DNA of 64,000 nucleotides from Bordetella pseudohinzii (GTDB lineage Bacteria; Pseudomonadota; Gammaproteobacteria; Burkholderiales; Burkholderiaceae_B): NCBI RefSeq assembly GCF_000657795.2, contig NZ_JHEP02000007.1, positions 124,001 to 188,000 of the forward strand, read 5' to 3'. Shown piece by piece: positions 8,518 to 16,713 of this stretch (position 1 is its first letter; each line of letters starts with the position of its first letter). The notes under the pieces were generated by a model. It saw only the letters and a program-made list of their open reading frames with translations, ran no database searches and was not told where the DNA came from. The position numbers and the translations under genes were made by a program.

Positions 8518-10425
8518 TCAGCGCTTTTTGCGCAGATGCGGCAGGGTGTAGGCCTGGTCGCGGTAGACCCGCTGCGGCCACAAGGCATGGGCCAGGGTCT
8601 TGCGGACCGCCTCCGGGTCCGGCGGGGTGATGGGCTGGTAGTCGTCGCCGCCCTGGTAGAGATACTGGGAGCCGGCCTTGCCGGGCTCCAAGATGGTCAG
8701 GGTGCGTTCCTGCAGCAGGCCGTAGACATCGCCATACTGCATCAAGGCGCGGCCGCCGGCGCGCTCGTCGGTGAGGTCAAAGCCGATCATGGGATGCTCG
8801 CCCTCGATGCCCAGCAATGACAGCAGCGTCACCGGGAAGTCGATCTGGCTGACCACGCGCTCATCGAGGCGCGGACGCACCGGGCCGCCCAGGATGAGGG
8901 CCGGGATATGGAAATGGCGCAGCGGGATGCGCTGCTTGCCGCCCACGCGCACGTCGTGGTCGGCCGTCACCAGGAATACCGTGTCGTCCCAATAGGCGGA
9001 TTGGCGCGCGCGGTCGAAGAACTGCCCGATGGCCCAATCGGCGTAGCGCACCGTATTGCCCACCGTGGCCGGATCGCCCACGGGCGTGATGCGGCCTTGC
9101 GGATACTCCCAGGGCGAATGGTTGCTGACGCTGAAGGCCAGGATGAAGCAGGGTTCATCGCCCGCCTGGTCGAGCACGGCATGGACGCGGTTGAACATGT
9201 CCTCGTCGCTGGCGCCCCAGGTGCCGACAAAGGCCGGCTTGTCGAAGGTTTTCAGGTCGTAGAGCTCGGTAAAGCCATTGCCCAGGAAGAAGGCCTTCAT
9301 GTTGTCGAAATGGGCCTCGCCGCCATAGACGAAGCAATTGCGGTAGCCCTGCGTGCCCAGCAGCTGCGCCAGGGTGAAGAAGCGCGATTGCGCCCCCGGC
9401 AGCCGCAATGCCGCCTGCGACAGCGAGGGCGGGAAGCCGGCCGACAGCGCTTCCAGGCCGCGGACCGATCGGGTGCCCGTGGCATAGGCCTGCCGGAAGG
9501 TCCAGGCCAGCGGCGCCAGGCGGTCCAGCTCGGGCGTGCAGCCGCTGCCGCCCAGATGGCCGACGAATTGCGCGCCCAGGCTTTCTTCGACGATGAGCAC
9601 GAGATGGCGTTTTTTCTTGGGGCGCTCGGGCGGCTGATGCCTGTGCAGCGTGGGGATGGCGGGATCCGAGGGCGTGTCCGCGATGCACGAGGCCTCGCGC
9701 ACCAGCGCCTGGATCTGCGCGTCGTCCATGTCGCCATAGGCGCGGCTGGCGGAGGCTTCGTTCTTGAGCGAATACACCGAGAACATCACGTTGTAGAGCG
9801 AGTTCAGGGCCAGCGCGTTGACCAGGCCGTCGCCGCAGAAGGCGACCGTCGAGGGATTGATGGGGCGATGCTTGAGCGTGCCGCGTATGGCCAGCACGCA
9901 GGCCGCGATGCCGGCCAGCGTGAGGATGGGACGCAGCCACCATGCGATGGCCGGCTCGGGAAAGAGCCAGGCCTGGCCCAGCAGCCGCCAGCCCAGGGCC
10001 ACCATGGCCAGCAGGGCCGCCACCCCCAGGAACAGCGCCAGCCGGTACTCCTTGAAGAGCATCGAGAAGACTTCCCTGGGGTATTTCAGATAGATGACGT
10101 AGAGCTGGTTGGGGCGGGTGTCGTATTCGATGACGTATTGCGGCGTGGAGAACTCCAGCAGGCAGATGACCGACCACGCGAAGACCAGCCAGACCCCGTT
10201 GACGGCGATGGCGCCCGGCCAGCCGCCCAGCCAGGGCGCCAGGGCCAGCGGCAGGGCCACCATGATGCCGATGAGATGGGCATCGATGCGCAGGCCGCCC
10301 ACCAGGATGCGCAGCGGATGCCCCGCCTCGGCCACGCGCTTGCGCTGCCACAACATCAGGGCGAGACGGCACACCGTCAGGAAAACCAAGGTCGAGACGA
10401 TGAAGACCAATATCTGTGAATACAT
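8518..10425 (-). CDS. LtaS/OpgB-type phosphoglycerol transferase (membrane sulfatase-fold enzyme)
   Basis: A 635-residue inner-membrane protein: about five hydrophobic segments in residues 1-200, then a periplasmic alkaline-phosphatase/sulfatase-fold domain from about 270 to 570. Seen there are LVLIVEES (near 275, metal ligand glutamate), ATGTRSVRGLEA (near 316, with the catalytic threonine), and TADHDVR (near 488, metal ligands D and H). Such enzymes move phosphoglycerol or a related group from a lipid to a periplasmic glycan or lipid. The DNA encodes a complete domain with all key residues. There is no obvious operon partner: the convergent LysR gene is 13 bases away and the upstream side is a non-coding 293-base gap. 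The acceptor is unknown. Confidence 0.8.
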   Translation of the reverse strand: MYSQILVFIVSTLVFLTVCRLALMLWQRKRVAEAGHPLRILVGGLRIDAHLIGIMVALPLALAPWLGGWPGAIAVNGVWLVFAWSVICLLEFSTPQYVIEYDTRPNQLYVIYLKYPREVFSMLFKEYRLALFLGVAALLAMVALGWRLLGQAWLFPEPAIAWWLRPILTLAGIAACVLAIRGTLKHRPINPSTVAFCGDGLVNALALNSLYNVMFSVYSLKNEASASRAYGDMDDAQIQALVREASCIADTPSDPAIPTLHRHQPPERPKKKRHLVLIVEESLGAQFVGHLGGSGCTPELDRLAPLAWTFRQAYATGTRSVRGLEALSAGFPPSLSQAALRLPGAQSRFFTLAQLLGTQGYRNCFVYGGEAHFDNMKAFFLGNGFTELYDLKTFDKPAFVGTWGASDEDMFNRVHAVLDQAGDEPCFILAFSVSNHSPWEYPQGRITPVGDPATVGNTVRYADWAIGQFFDRARQSAYWDDTVFLVTADHDVRVGGKQRIPLRHFHIPALILGGPVRPRLDERVVSQIDFPVTLLSLLGIEGEHPMIGFDLTDERAGGRALMQYGDVYGLLQERTLTILEPGKAGSQYLYQGGDDYQPITPPDPEAVRKTLAHALWPQRVYRDQAYTLPHLRKKR

Positions 10426-10522
10426 GACCTACCTGAACCCCGGAACGCGGGCTTGCGCAAAACACAAGACCATAGAGGAAAAGCCGTCAAATTTTCATGA
10501 GCGGCGGACAATCAGCTAGGCG

Positions 10523-10548
10523 GCAAGCCCCCTGCGGGGCGCTCTTGC
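10523..10548. repeat. GC-rich imperfect hairpin
   Basis: GCCCC-CTGC-GGGGC (10527-10540) is a perfect 5-base stem, and outer arms GCAAG and CTTGC (10523-10527 and 10544-10548) extend it with a bulge. It lies in the 10426-10718 gap between the sulfatase-type gene and the LysE gene. No U-run follows on either strand, so intrinsic termination is not supported. I see no convincing gene in this gap. Confidence 0.35.
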
Positions 10549-10718
10549 GATCCCCGGGCATGGATCTGTCGCCGATATTCAATAGCGGGCGATTGTTCCA
10601 TGGGCATGCGGGCCGGGCAAGCGGCATATCCACGCCGTCCGGGAGGTGGCCATGGCCTCGGGACCAGACGCCGGACGTGCCGTCCAGGAGAAAAGACCGC
10701 TCAAGGTCGAGCCCGGCA

Positions 10719-11351
10719 TCAGGGCGCGATGCGCTTGAGCGCCAGCAGGCCCGCGCCAAAGGAAACGAAAATGCCGCCCATGACGCGATCCACCCAGCGC
10801 ACCACGCGCGGCCGGGTCAAGGCGGCGCGCGCCTGGCGCGCCATCAGCGCATAGGCATGCAGCGAACACAGCGACATCAGCATGAAGATCCCGGTGAGCA
10901 CCAGAAATTGCGGCATGAGCGGTTCGCCGGCCGACACGAACTGGGGAAACAGCGCCGCGAAGAACAGGATGGGCTTGGGATTGGTCAGCGCCAGGCCGAC
11001 GGCCTCGCGGAAATACGAAGCGTTGGCGCGGCGCGGCAGCGGACCGCTGTCGGCGATCACCAGGGACGCGCGGCCGCGCAGCTGCTTGAACCCCAGATAG
11101 AACAAGTAGCAGGCGCCGAGCACCTTGACCGCCAGGAACAGCGCGGCCGAGGTGCGCAGCAGCACGCCCAGGCCCAGCATGGAAGCGGCCGACAGGCAGA
11201 ACAGCCCGGCCGCATTGCCCAGGGCGCCGAAGAAGACCCCGCGCATGCCGCCGCCCAGCGCATTGCGGATCGCCAGCACCGTGGCCGGGCCAGGACTGAC
11301 AACCGATACGGCGGCAATGGCGCAATAGGCCAATAGGACTTGGGTCTGCAT
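10719..11351 (-). CDS. LysE/RhtB-family amino-acid exporter
   Basis: A 210-residue inner-membrane exporter of the LysE/RhtB family, with the family signature VSPGPATVLAIRNALGGG near residues 18-34 and about six hydrophobic segments. The start at 11351 (MQTQVLLAYCAI) is the family N-terminus; the upstream in-frame start would add 24 unrelated residues. It is divergent from and abuts the DUF454 gene region, so the two share a promoter region of at most about 75 bases. LysE proteins export amino acids or homoserine-lactone-like compounds; specificity cannot be read from sequence. Confidence 0.88.
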   Translation of the reverse strand: MQTQVLLAYCAIAAVSVVSPGPATVLAIRNALGGGMRGVFFGALGNAAGLFCLSAASMLGLGVLLRTSAALFLAVKVLGACYLFYLGFKQLRGRASLVIADSGPLPRRANASYFREAVGLALTNPKPILFFAALFPQFVSAGEPLMPQFLVLTGIFMLMSLCSLHAYALMARQARAALTRPRVVRWVDRVMGGIFVSFGAGLLALKRIAP

Positions 11352-11427
11352 GAGGCGCTCCGGGGGTTCCGCGCCAGATCTTAGCCCAGACTGCTCTACA
11401 CTCGGCGCGGAGATAGGGAGCACGAGT

Positions 11428-11817
11428 TTGTCTGGATCACCCGCCGCTGGATGGAAGCGCTATGCCTGGGCCTGCCTTGGATGGGTCATGGTGGCGCTGG
11501 GCTTTATCGGCGCCTTCTTGCCCGTGATGCCCACGACCATCTTCCTGATCCTGGCAGCCGGCTGCTTCGCGCGCTCCTCGCCCAGTCTGGAAGCCTGGCT
11601 ATTGCATCATCCGAGATTCGGCACGCCGCTGCGGCAGTGGCGCGAGCAAGGCGCCATCAGCCGCAAGGGCAAGGCCTATGCCGCCGCGGGCATGGCGGCC
11701 GGCTATGCCCTCTTTCTGTGGGGCGCCCGGCCCGGCTGGCCGCTGGCCTGCGGCGTGGCCGCCGGCATGGCCGCCTGCGCGGCCTGGGTGCTGAGCCGTC
11801 CGGCGCCCCGGGACTGA
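11428..11817 (+). CDS. DUF454 (YbaN-like) inner-membrane protein
   Basis: A small membrane protein of about 129 residues with the DUF454/YbaN hallmark GFIGAFLPVMPTTIFLILAA, then CFARSSP and HPRFG, and two further C-terminal hydrophobic segments. The start is uncertain. I prefer a TTG at 11428 because AGGGAG lies 7 bases upstream; an ATG at 11350 would overlap the start codon of the divergent LysE gene and add unconserved sequence. Function is not established for the family. It is 16 bases from the convergent aldolase gene stop. Confidence 0.75.
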   Translation: MSGSPAAGWKRYAWACLGWVMVALGFIGAFLPVMPTTIFLILAAGCFARSSPSLEAWLLHHPRFGTPLRQWREQGAISRKGKAYAAAGMAAGYALFLWGARPGWPLACGVAAGMAACAAWVLSRPAPRD

Positions 11818-11833
11818 GCGCGCGGCGGCGGCG

Positions 11834-12652
11834 CTAGACTGCGCCGGCCGTCTCCCTGGCCATGCGCGCCTGCTGCGCCGCTCCCGCCGCCAAAAAGGCC
11901 AGATCCGTTCCGGTAGACAGGAAACGCACGCCCATCCCCACCAACCGGCGCATCAGCGCCGGGCGCTGGGCCAGGCCGCCCGCCCCCACCGTCTTGCCAT
12001 GCCGGCGCGCGGCGGCCAGCGCCTGGGCAAAGGCGGCCGCTACGGCCTCATCATCTTCCGGGCCCCAGCCCAGTTCCGCGCCAAGATCGCCCGCGCCGAC
12101 GAACAGCATGTCCACGCCGTCCACGCCGGCCAGCGCCTCGGCCTGGGCCAGGCCCGCGGCGCTTTCGACCATGACGGCGACAAAGAGCGAACGGTTCAGG
12201 GCCGCGCAGGCCTGGCCGGCCGGAAAGGCGCGATAGTGCAGCAGCGGCTGGCCGGCGCCCATCGAACGCCGTCCCCGCGGCGGATAGCAGGCCGCGGCCA
12301 CGGCCCGGCGGGCGGAGGCCGCATCCTCCAGATGCGGCAGGATCAGGCCCATGGCGCCGCCATCCAGCACGCGCCCGATCAAGGCCGCGTCGGCGGCCGG
12401 CAGGCGCACCAGCGGCACCACGCCAGCCTCGCGCGCCGCGTGGCAGACCAGAGCCGCGGTTTCCAGCGACAGGACACTGTGCTCCAGATCCACATACAAC
12501 GTATCGAAACCGGCGGCGGCCGCGATGCGGCCGATTTCGTGGCTGCGCATGATACGCACGCTCATCGAGACCGCCACGCCGCCCGCCGCCAGGAGCGCCT
12601 TGAGCGGATTGCGGGTCAGGCGGTCCAGATCCTGCGTCATGCCGGCCATCAT
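11834..12652 (-). CDS. HpcH/HpaI-family aldolase
   Basis: A class II metal-dependent aldolase of about 272 residues (HpcH/HpaI family), which cleaves 2-keto-4-hydroxy acids to pyruvate or a related keto acid and an aldehyde. Family motifs seen are DTLYVDLEHS, VPLVRLP, GLILPHLEDA, VMVESAAGL (metal ligand E) and FVGAGDLGAELG (metal ligand D). The ATG at 12652 overlaps the NIPSNAP stop (ATGA); downstream ATGs at 12649 and 12640 are alternatives, and no strong ribosome site is seen. It is the last gene of the minus-strand cluster of RraA, lactonase, Bug protein and dehydrogenase, where an aldolase would be the final cleavage step. Confidence 0.85.
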   Translation of the reverse strand: MMAGMTQDLDRLTRNPLKALLAAGGVAVSMSVRIMRSHEIGRIAAAAGFDTLYVDLEHSVLSLETAALVCHAAREAGVVPLVRLPAADAALIGRVLDGGAMGLILPHLEDAASARRAVAAACYPPRGRRSMGAGQPLLHYRAFPAGQACAALNRSLFVAVMVESAAGLAQAEALAGVDGVDMLFVGAGDLGAELGWGPEDDEAVAAAFAQALAAARRHGKTVGAGGLAQRPALMRRLVGMGVRFLSTGTDLAFLAAGAAQQARMARETAGAV

Positions 12653-12966
12653 AGGTAAATGGGGCAGAACGGGGCCGGCGTCAGGATCTTGACCTCCTGC
12701 GCCACGAAAGTGCCCCGGTTGCCGAGCTTGAAAGTCTGCCACGCCGGGTCGGCGTCCATGGCCTGGCGCCGGGCCTCGCGGTCCGCCAGGCTGTCATAGA
12801 CCCAGATATGCACGACCTGGTTGAGGGGCCCGATCTCGCTGACAAAAAAACCCAGCAGCCGGCCCAGGTGCTTGCGCTGCAGCGGCAGCGCATCGCGTTC
12901 GTAGCGCGCCAGATAATCCTCCATGCGGCCATGGGCGACGGTATAGGTGCGTTGTTCGAAAATCAT
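12649..12966 (-). CDS. NIPSNAP-family protein
   Basis: A 105-residue dimeric alpha/beta-barrel (NIPSNAP-type) protein, starting MIFEQRTYTVAHGRMEDY and containing the typical VVHIWVYDSLADREARR. The ATG at 12966 is chosen because GAGG lies 9 bases upstream and the conserved fold begins there; a TTG at 12981 is possible but less likely. These small proteins occur in catabolic operons of this bacterial group, often next to aldolases or dehydrogenases, but no reaction is established. It overlaps the start of the aldolase gene and follows the dehydrogenase gene closely. Confidence 0.8.
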   Translation of the reverse strand: MIFEQRTYTVAHGRMEDYLARYERDALPLQRKHLGRLLGFFVSEIGPLNQVVHIWVYDSLADREARRQAMDADPAWQTFKLGNRGTFVAQEVKILTPAPFCPIYL

Positions 12967-12977
12967 CCGGACTGGCC

Positions 12978-13925
12978 TCAAACCGGCGGCGTGACGACGC
13001 GCCCGGTCTCGAAGAAAGATTGCAGATTGCGCATCACCAAGGCCTCCATGGCCGCGCGCGTTTCGCGCGTGGACGCGGCGATATGCGGCAGCAGCACGAC
13101 GCGCTCGCTGGCGATCAGGGCTTGCGGCACCTGGGGCTCCTGCGCGTAAACGTCCAGCCCGACGCCCGCGATCGCGCCCTCCTGCAAGGCCTGGACCAGG
13201 GCCGGCTCGTCGACAACGCTGCCGCGCGCGATATTGATGAGAAAGCCGTCCGGACCCAGGGCCCGCAACACCGGCCCATCCACCAGATGGCGCGTGGTTT
13301 CGCCGCCCTGGCAGGCGACCACCAGGAAATCCGAATCGCGCGCCAGCGCGCGCAGATCGGGCTCGAAACCATAGGGCGCGCCGGCGCGCGGCTTGCGGCC
13401 GTGATAGCGCACGGACATGTCAAAACCCTCGGCGCGGCGCGCGATCGCCATGCCGATGCGGCCCAGGCCCAGAATGCCCAGGCGCTTGCCGCTGACGCGG
13501 GCGCCCAAACCGAAGGCGCCCGACAGCCAGCGGCCCTCGCGCACATGGCGGTCGGCGGCCACGATGCGCCGGGCCACCGACAGCATCAACGCCAGCGCCG
13601 TATCGGCAACGCAGGCATTGAGCACATCGGGCGTGGTGCTCACCGCCACGCCGTGACGGCGGGCGGCGGCCAGGTCGATGCCGTCATGGCCCACACCGAA
13701 ACAGGCCGCCACACCGCCGGCCACGGCTTGCATGACGTCCGCCGCACAGCCATGACGCGACATGGTGACCGCCCCCGCATAGCGGCCGGCGTTGGCGCGC
13801 AGAAACGCCGCCCGGTCGGGCTCCTGCCAATAAGGGTGCAAGACATAGCGCTCGCGCAACAACTGCTCCAGCCCGGGCGGCAGAGGCCCGATCTGCAAAA
13901 GCACCCTCCGAATGCCTATCGTCAT
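12978..13925 (-). CDS. D-2-hydroxyacid dehydrogenase
   Basis: A 315-residue NAD(P)-dependent D-isomer-specific 2-hydroxyacid dehydrogenase, reducing a 2-keto acid to a D-2-hydroxy acid or the reverse. The Rossmann motif appears as LGILGLGRIGMAIARR, and the catalytic trio is visible: arginine in INIARGSVVDE, glutamate in YAQEPQVP, histidine in LLPHIAAST. Length is normal. The start is ATG at 13925. It sits between the Bug-protein gene (13938) and the NIPSNAP gene in a single minus-strand run. A glyoxylate/hydroxypyruvate or sugar-acid substrate would fit the context of aldolase and lactonase, but this is inference. Confidence 0.88.
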   Translation of the reverse strand: MTIGIRRVLLQIGPLPPGLEQLLRERYVLHPYWQEPDRAAFLRANAGRYAGAVTMSRHGCAADVMQAVAGGVAACFGVGHDGIDLAAARRHGVAVSTTPDVLNACVADTALALMLSVARRIVAADRHVREGRWLSGAFGLGARVSGKRLGILGLGRIGMAIARRAEGFDMSVRYHGRKPRAGAPYGFEPDLRALARDSDFLVVACQGGETTRHLVDGPVLRALGPDGFLINIARGSVVDEPALVQALQEGAIAGVGLDVYAQEPQVPQALIASERVVLLPHIAASTRETRAAMEALVMRNLQSFFETGRVVTPPV

Positions 13926-13937
13926 GGCGTCCGCGCC

Positions 13938-14894
13938 TTATTCAGTGCGGATGCCGGCGGCCTTGAGCCACGGCACCCAGCGGTCGAAATCGCTTGCCAG
14001 CCTGGCCTGGAAAGCCGCCGTGTCCTGCGGATGGCTGAAACCGGCGTCGGCCAGCCGGGCCTGCACATCGGGCAGCCTGACGGTCTGGGCCAGGGCCCGC
14101 GCCAGAGCCTGCTTGCGCTCGGGCGCCATGCCGCGCGGCACCATCACGCCATACCAATTGCTCATCTGCAGCTCGGGCATGCCGGCCTCTTGCGCGGTGG
14201 GAATGTCGGGCAAAAGCGGCGAGCGCCTGGTATCGAAGATCACCAGTCCCTTGATGCGGCCTTCCTGGATATAGGGCTTGAGCACCGGCACATCGGCATT
14301 GACCAGGTCCACATTGCCGGCGATGAGGTCCATCAGCGCGGGCGCCGCGCCCCGGTAGGGAATATGCACCAGAGGGACATGGGCCGTGCGCGCGAATAAT
14401 TCCGCGCCCACATGCATGGTGCCTCCCACCCCGGTCGAGCCATAGTTGAGCTTGTGCGCCCCCTTGGCCTTGGCGACCAGGTCCTGCAACGAATTCACGC
14501 CCAGGCCGGGACGCACCGCCAGCATGGTCTGAACCTCGCCCAGCAGATAGACCGGCTCCAGGTCCTTGCGTGGGTCATACGGCAGCCTGGGCGTGGTCCC
14601 GGCGCTCAACACCAGGCTGGAGGTCGTCAACAACAGGGTCGCGCCATCGGGCGCGGCCTTGGCGGCATAGGCGGTGCCCACGGTGCCGCCCGCCCCGCCC
14701 CGATTCTCCACCACGGCGGTCTTGCCCAAGGCCTTGCCCAGCCCGGGCGCCACGATGCGCGCGATCTGGTCGGCCGGGCCGCCGGGCGCAAAGGGCACGA
14801 TGATCTTGACCACATCGGCGGCCAGGGCGGGCGCGGCGCAGGCGGCCACGGCCAGGCCCGCGCATAGCGCGGCTTGCTTGAAGGTCAGTCGCAC
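13938..14894 (-). CDS. Bug/TctC-type tricarboxylate-family periplasmic binding protein
   Basis: A 318-residue Bug-family periplasmic binding protein. The GTG start at 14894 is preceded by GAGGAGA and opens a clear signal peptide (hydrophobic to ALA near residue 26), then the family's IIVPFAPGGPADQIARI and VVENRGGAGG. Bug proteins capture carboxylates and are expanded in Bordetella and relatives; many lack a cognate TctAB membrane pair, as here. It lies between the lactonase and the dehydrogenase genes, so its ligand is probably the pathway's starting acid or lactone. Confidence 0.88.
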   Translation of the reverse strand: MRLTFKQAALCAGLAVAACAAPALAADVVKIIVPFAPGGPADQIARIVAPGLGKALGKTAVVENRGGAGGTVGTAYAAKAAPDGATLLLTTSSLVLSAGTTPRLPYDPRKDLEPVYLLGEVQTMLAVRPGLGVNSLQDLVAKAKGAHKLNYGSTGVGGTMHVGAELFARTAHVPLVHIPYRGAAPALMDLIAGNVDLVNADVPVLKPYIQEGRIKGLVIFDTRRSPLLPDIPTAQEAGMPELQMSNWYGVMVPRGMAPERKQALARALAQTVRLPDVQARLADAGFSHPQDTAAFQARLASDFDRWVPWLKAAGIRTE

Positions 14895-14946
14895 GGCTTG
14901 TCTCCTCGGGCTCGCCGGCCCGCTATTGCTCTGTTGACGCCCGTTA

Positions 14947-15834
14947 TCAGCCGCCGAAACGCGGTTCGGGCAGGCCGCGCACTCCCACATCCAGGGCCAG
15001 CAAAGCGCCGGCCAGCGGCTCGGCGGCCTGCTGTTCGGGCGTAAAACGCTGCGAATGGCTGGTGATGTAGAGGGTGTCGAGCCGCTCGCCGCCGAAGGCC
15101 GGGCAGGTCGGATTGGTGACAGGCAGCTGGATGACGCGGTCCACCCGGCCATCGGGCGCCAGGCGCACCAACTGGCCGGTGGCCACCATGCAGTTCCATA
15201 CAAAACCCTCGGCGTCCACGGTGGCGCCGTCAGGGCGGCCTTGCTGCTGCGTCCAATCCTTGAACACGCGCCGGTTGGAGATCTCGCCCGCGTCGATGTC
15301 GTAATCGAACACCCAGATCATCTGCTTGTGCGTGTCAGCGAAATACATATTGCGGTCGTCCGGGCTGAAGCTGATCGCATTGGGCAGCACGAAGCCGTCC
15401 AGCCTGGCAGTGCAGCGCCCATCCGGGTCCACGCGATAGAGCGTGCCCAACGGCTCGCGCCGGGTGTCGTGCATGCTGCCCACCCAGAAGCGGCCGCGCC
15501 GATCGCACTTGCCGTCATTCAGGCGCATGCCAGGCGCGCCCTGCAAAGGATCGGCGATGCGCCGCGCGGGCTGGCCGCCGGCCGGATCGAAGATATGCAA
15601 GCCGGTTGGCGCGGCCAGCAGAAAGCCGCCCTGCTCGCGCAAGGCGATGGAGCCGGTGATGAGCTCGGGATGCAGGCGCTGCGCGGCGTGGCGGCCGGTG
15701 GCCGGGTCATACCATTGCAGCGCCGGGCGGCGCACGTCGATCCACCACAGGCGCTGGGTGCGCGCGCACCACAAGGGGACTTCGCCGAGGATATCGGCCG
15801 TCTGCGCGGCCACCCGAACGGGGCTTTCCATCAT
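14947..15834 (-). CDS. SMP-30/gluconolactonase-family lactonase
   Basis: A 295-residue six-bladed beta-propeller lactonase of the SMP-30/regucalcin family, hydrolysing sugar lactones to aldonic acids using a divalent metal. E18 in GEVPLW, the asparagine in LPNAISFSPDD and aspartates in LNDGKCDRRGRFWVG and RPDGATVDAEG are the expected metal and substrate ligands. The start is ATG 15834 with AGGGAG upstream. It is the second gene of the minus-strand cluster after the RraA-type gene. A sugar-lactone step, then dehydrogenation and aldol cleavage by neighbours, makes a coherent pathway. Confidence 0.87.
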   Translation of the reverse strand: MMESPVRVAAQTADILGEVPLWCARTQRLWWIDVRRPALQWYDPATGRHAAQRLHPELITGSIALREQGGFLLAAPTGLHIFDPAGGQPARRIADPLQGAPGMRLNDGKCDRRGRFWVGSMHDTRREPLGTLYRVDPDGRCTARLDGFVLPNAISFSPDDRNMYFADTHKQMIWVFDYDIDAGEISNRRVFKDWTQQQGRPDGATVDAEGFVWNCMVATGQLVRLAPDGRVDRVIQLPVTNPTCPAFGGERLDTLYITSHSQRFTPEQQAAEPLAGALLALDVGVRGLPEPRFGG

Positions 15835-15855
15835 GCTGCACTCCCTGGTTTCAAA

Positions 15856-16587
15856 TCATTTGTATTTGGCGACGGCCAGCGCGGCCAGGCTGATGCCGGC
15901 GGCAATATCGGCTTTCTGCCGCTTGTCGCCGGCGTCGATCTTCTCGGCCTGCTCCAAGACCGGCCCCGCCTGCGCGAAAGGCACGAAGACCACGCCGGCC
16001 TCATCGGCCACCACGAGATCGCCGGCATCCACCGCCACGCCGGCGATCCGTACCCGACCGTTGATCTCCACGGTCTGCAACCGCCATTTGCCGGTGATCG
16101 GCGTCACGCCGCGCGACCAGATCGGAAAATCCCGCTCGCGGCTGCTGTCCGGATCGCGGAAAGATCCATCGATGACCGCGCCCGCGCAGCCGGCGCGATG
16201 GGCCACGGCCGCCGACTGGCCGCCCATGTTGGACACGCCGGCCAGCCCCTCGATCACCACCACATCGCCCGGCCCGGCCTGGTTGTAGGCCTCGTGTTCA
16301 CCCATCAGCCCGCGGCCGCCGGCCGCGGCCGCGCCGGGATCATCGGCGCGCTCGACATTGCGCACGGTCACGGCCTGGCCGACCATGCGGCGCGGCCCCA
16401 GCGTGGGAGCCAACACCGACGCGGGGATCGCGCCGCGCAGCCCCAGCGCATCCATGGCGTCGGATACCGCGCCGCTAAGATCCTGCAGCGCGGCATAACG
16501 CGCGAGCCATTCAGGCGCCAGCCTGGGCAGGTCGGCGCGGCGTATCGCTTCGGGCGGCACGCGCCCGGTCAGGGGTTTTGGAGTCAT
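15856..16587 (-). CDS. RraA-like family protein (aldolase/oxaloacetate decarboxylase type)
   Basis: A 243-residue RraA-fold protein of the group that includes 4-hydroxy-4-methyl-2-oxoglutarate aldolase and oxaloacetate decarboxylase. The family features LSGAVSDAMDALG, GGQSAAVAHRAGCAGAVIDGSFRDPD (containing the substrate arginine and metal aspartate) and a C-terminal VFVPF segment are visible. RraA of E. coli binds RNase E, but the operon setting here suggests catabolism. The ATG at 16587 is the first gene of the minus-strand cluster. A 35-base hairpin-forming inverted repeat overlaps the start codon, as described for 16586-16620. Confidence 0.83.
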   Translation of the reverse strand: MTPKPLTGRVPPEAIRRADLPRLAPEWLARYAALQDLSGAVSDAMDALGLRGAIPASVLAPTLGPRRMVGQAVTVRNVERADDPGAAAAGGRGLMGEHEAYNQAGPGDVVVIEGLAGVSNMGGQSAAVAHRAGCAGAVIDGSFRDPDSSRERDFPIWSRGVTPITGKWRLQTVEINGRVRIAGVAVDAGDLVVADEAGVVFVPFAQAGPVLEQAEKIDAGDKRQKADIAAGISLAALAVAKYK

Positions 16588-16620
16588 TTCCGCTCAGGAC
16601 AGATGGGCTGTCGCGGAAAT
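16586..16620 (-). promoter_or_regulatory. Nested inverted repeat over the RraA-like gene start
   Basis: ATTTCCGC (16586-16593) and GCGGAAAT (16613-16620) are perfect 8-base arms, and inside them GACAG (16598-16602) pairs with CTGTC (16608-16612) around a 5-base loop. The single unpaired stretch is TCAG. In minus-strand RNA, the start codon (16585-16587) and its weak ribosome site lie in the 3' arm, so folding would hide them. Alternatively it is a protein operator. Confidence 0.5.
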
Positions 16621-16652
16621 TAACTCGCCATTTCAGAAACAGCATAGATTCC

Positions 16653-16666
16653 AAATCCTGGGATTT
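16653..16666. promoter_or_regulatory. Palindrome between divergent RraA-like and IclR genes
   Basis: AAATCC-TG-GGATTT is a perfect 6-base-arm palindrome with a 2-base centre in the 126-base divergent gap. The next 10 bases are T-rich. A plausible operator for the adjacent IclR regulator, which should control the minus-strand cluster and itself. Confidence 0.4.
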
Positions 16667-16713
16667 TTTCTTTTTTGCCACAGGACGGCATTCCTGCGCG
16701 CTATGCTGATGCG

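Noticed and set aside
10487-10759. Small 90-residue frame in the gap between the sulfatase-type and LysE genes
   Set aside because: No ribosome site, no recognisable domain, overlaps the lysE 3' end on the same strand, and its composition looks like background GC-rich sequence.
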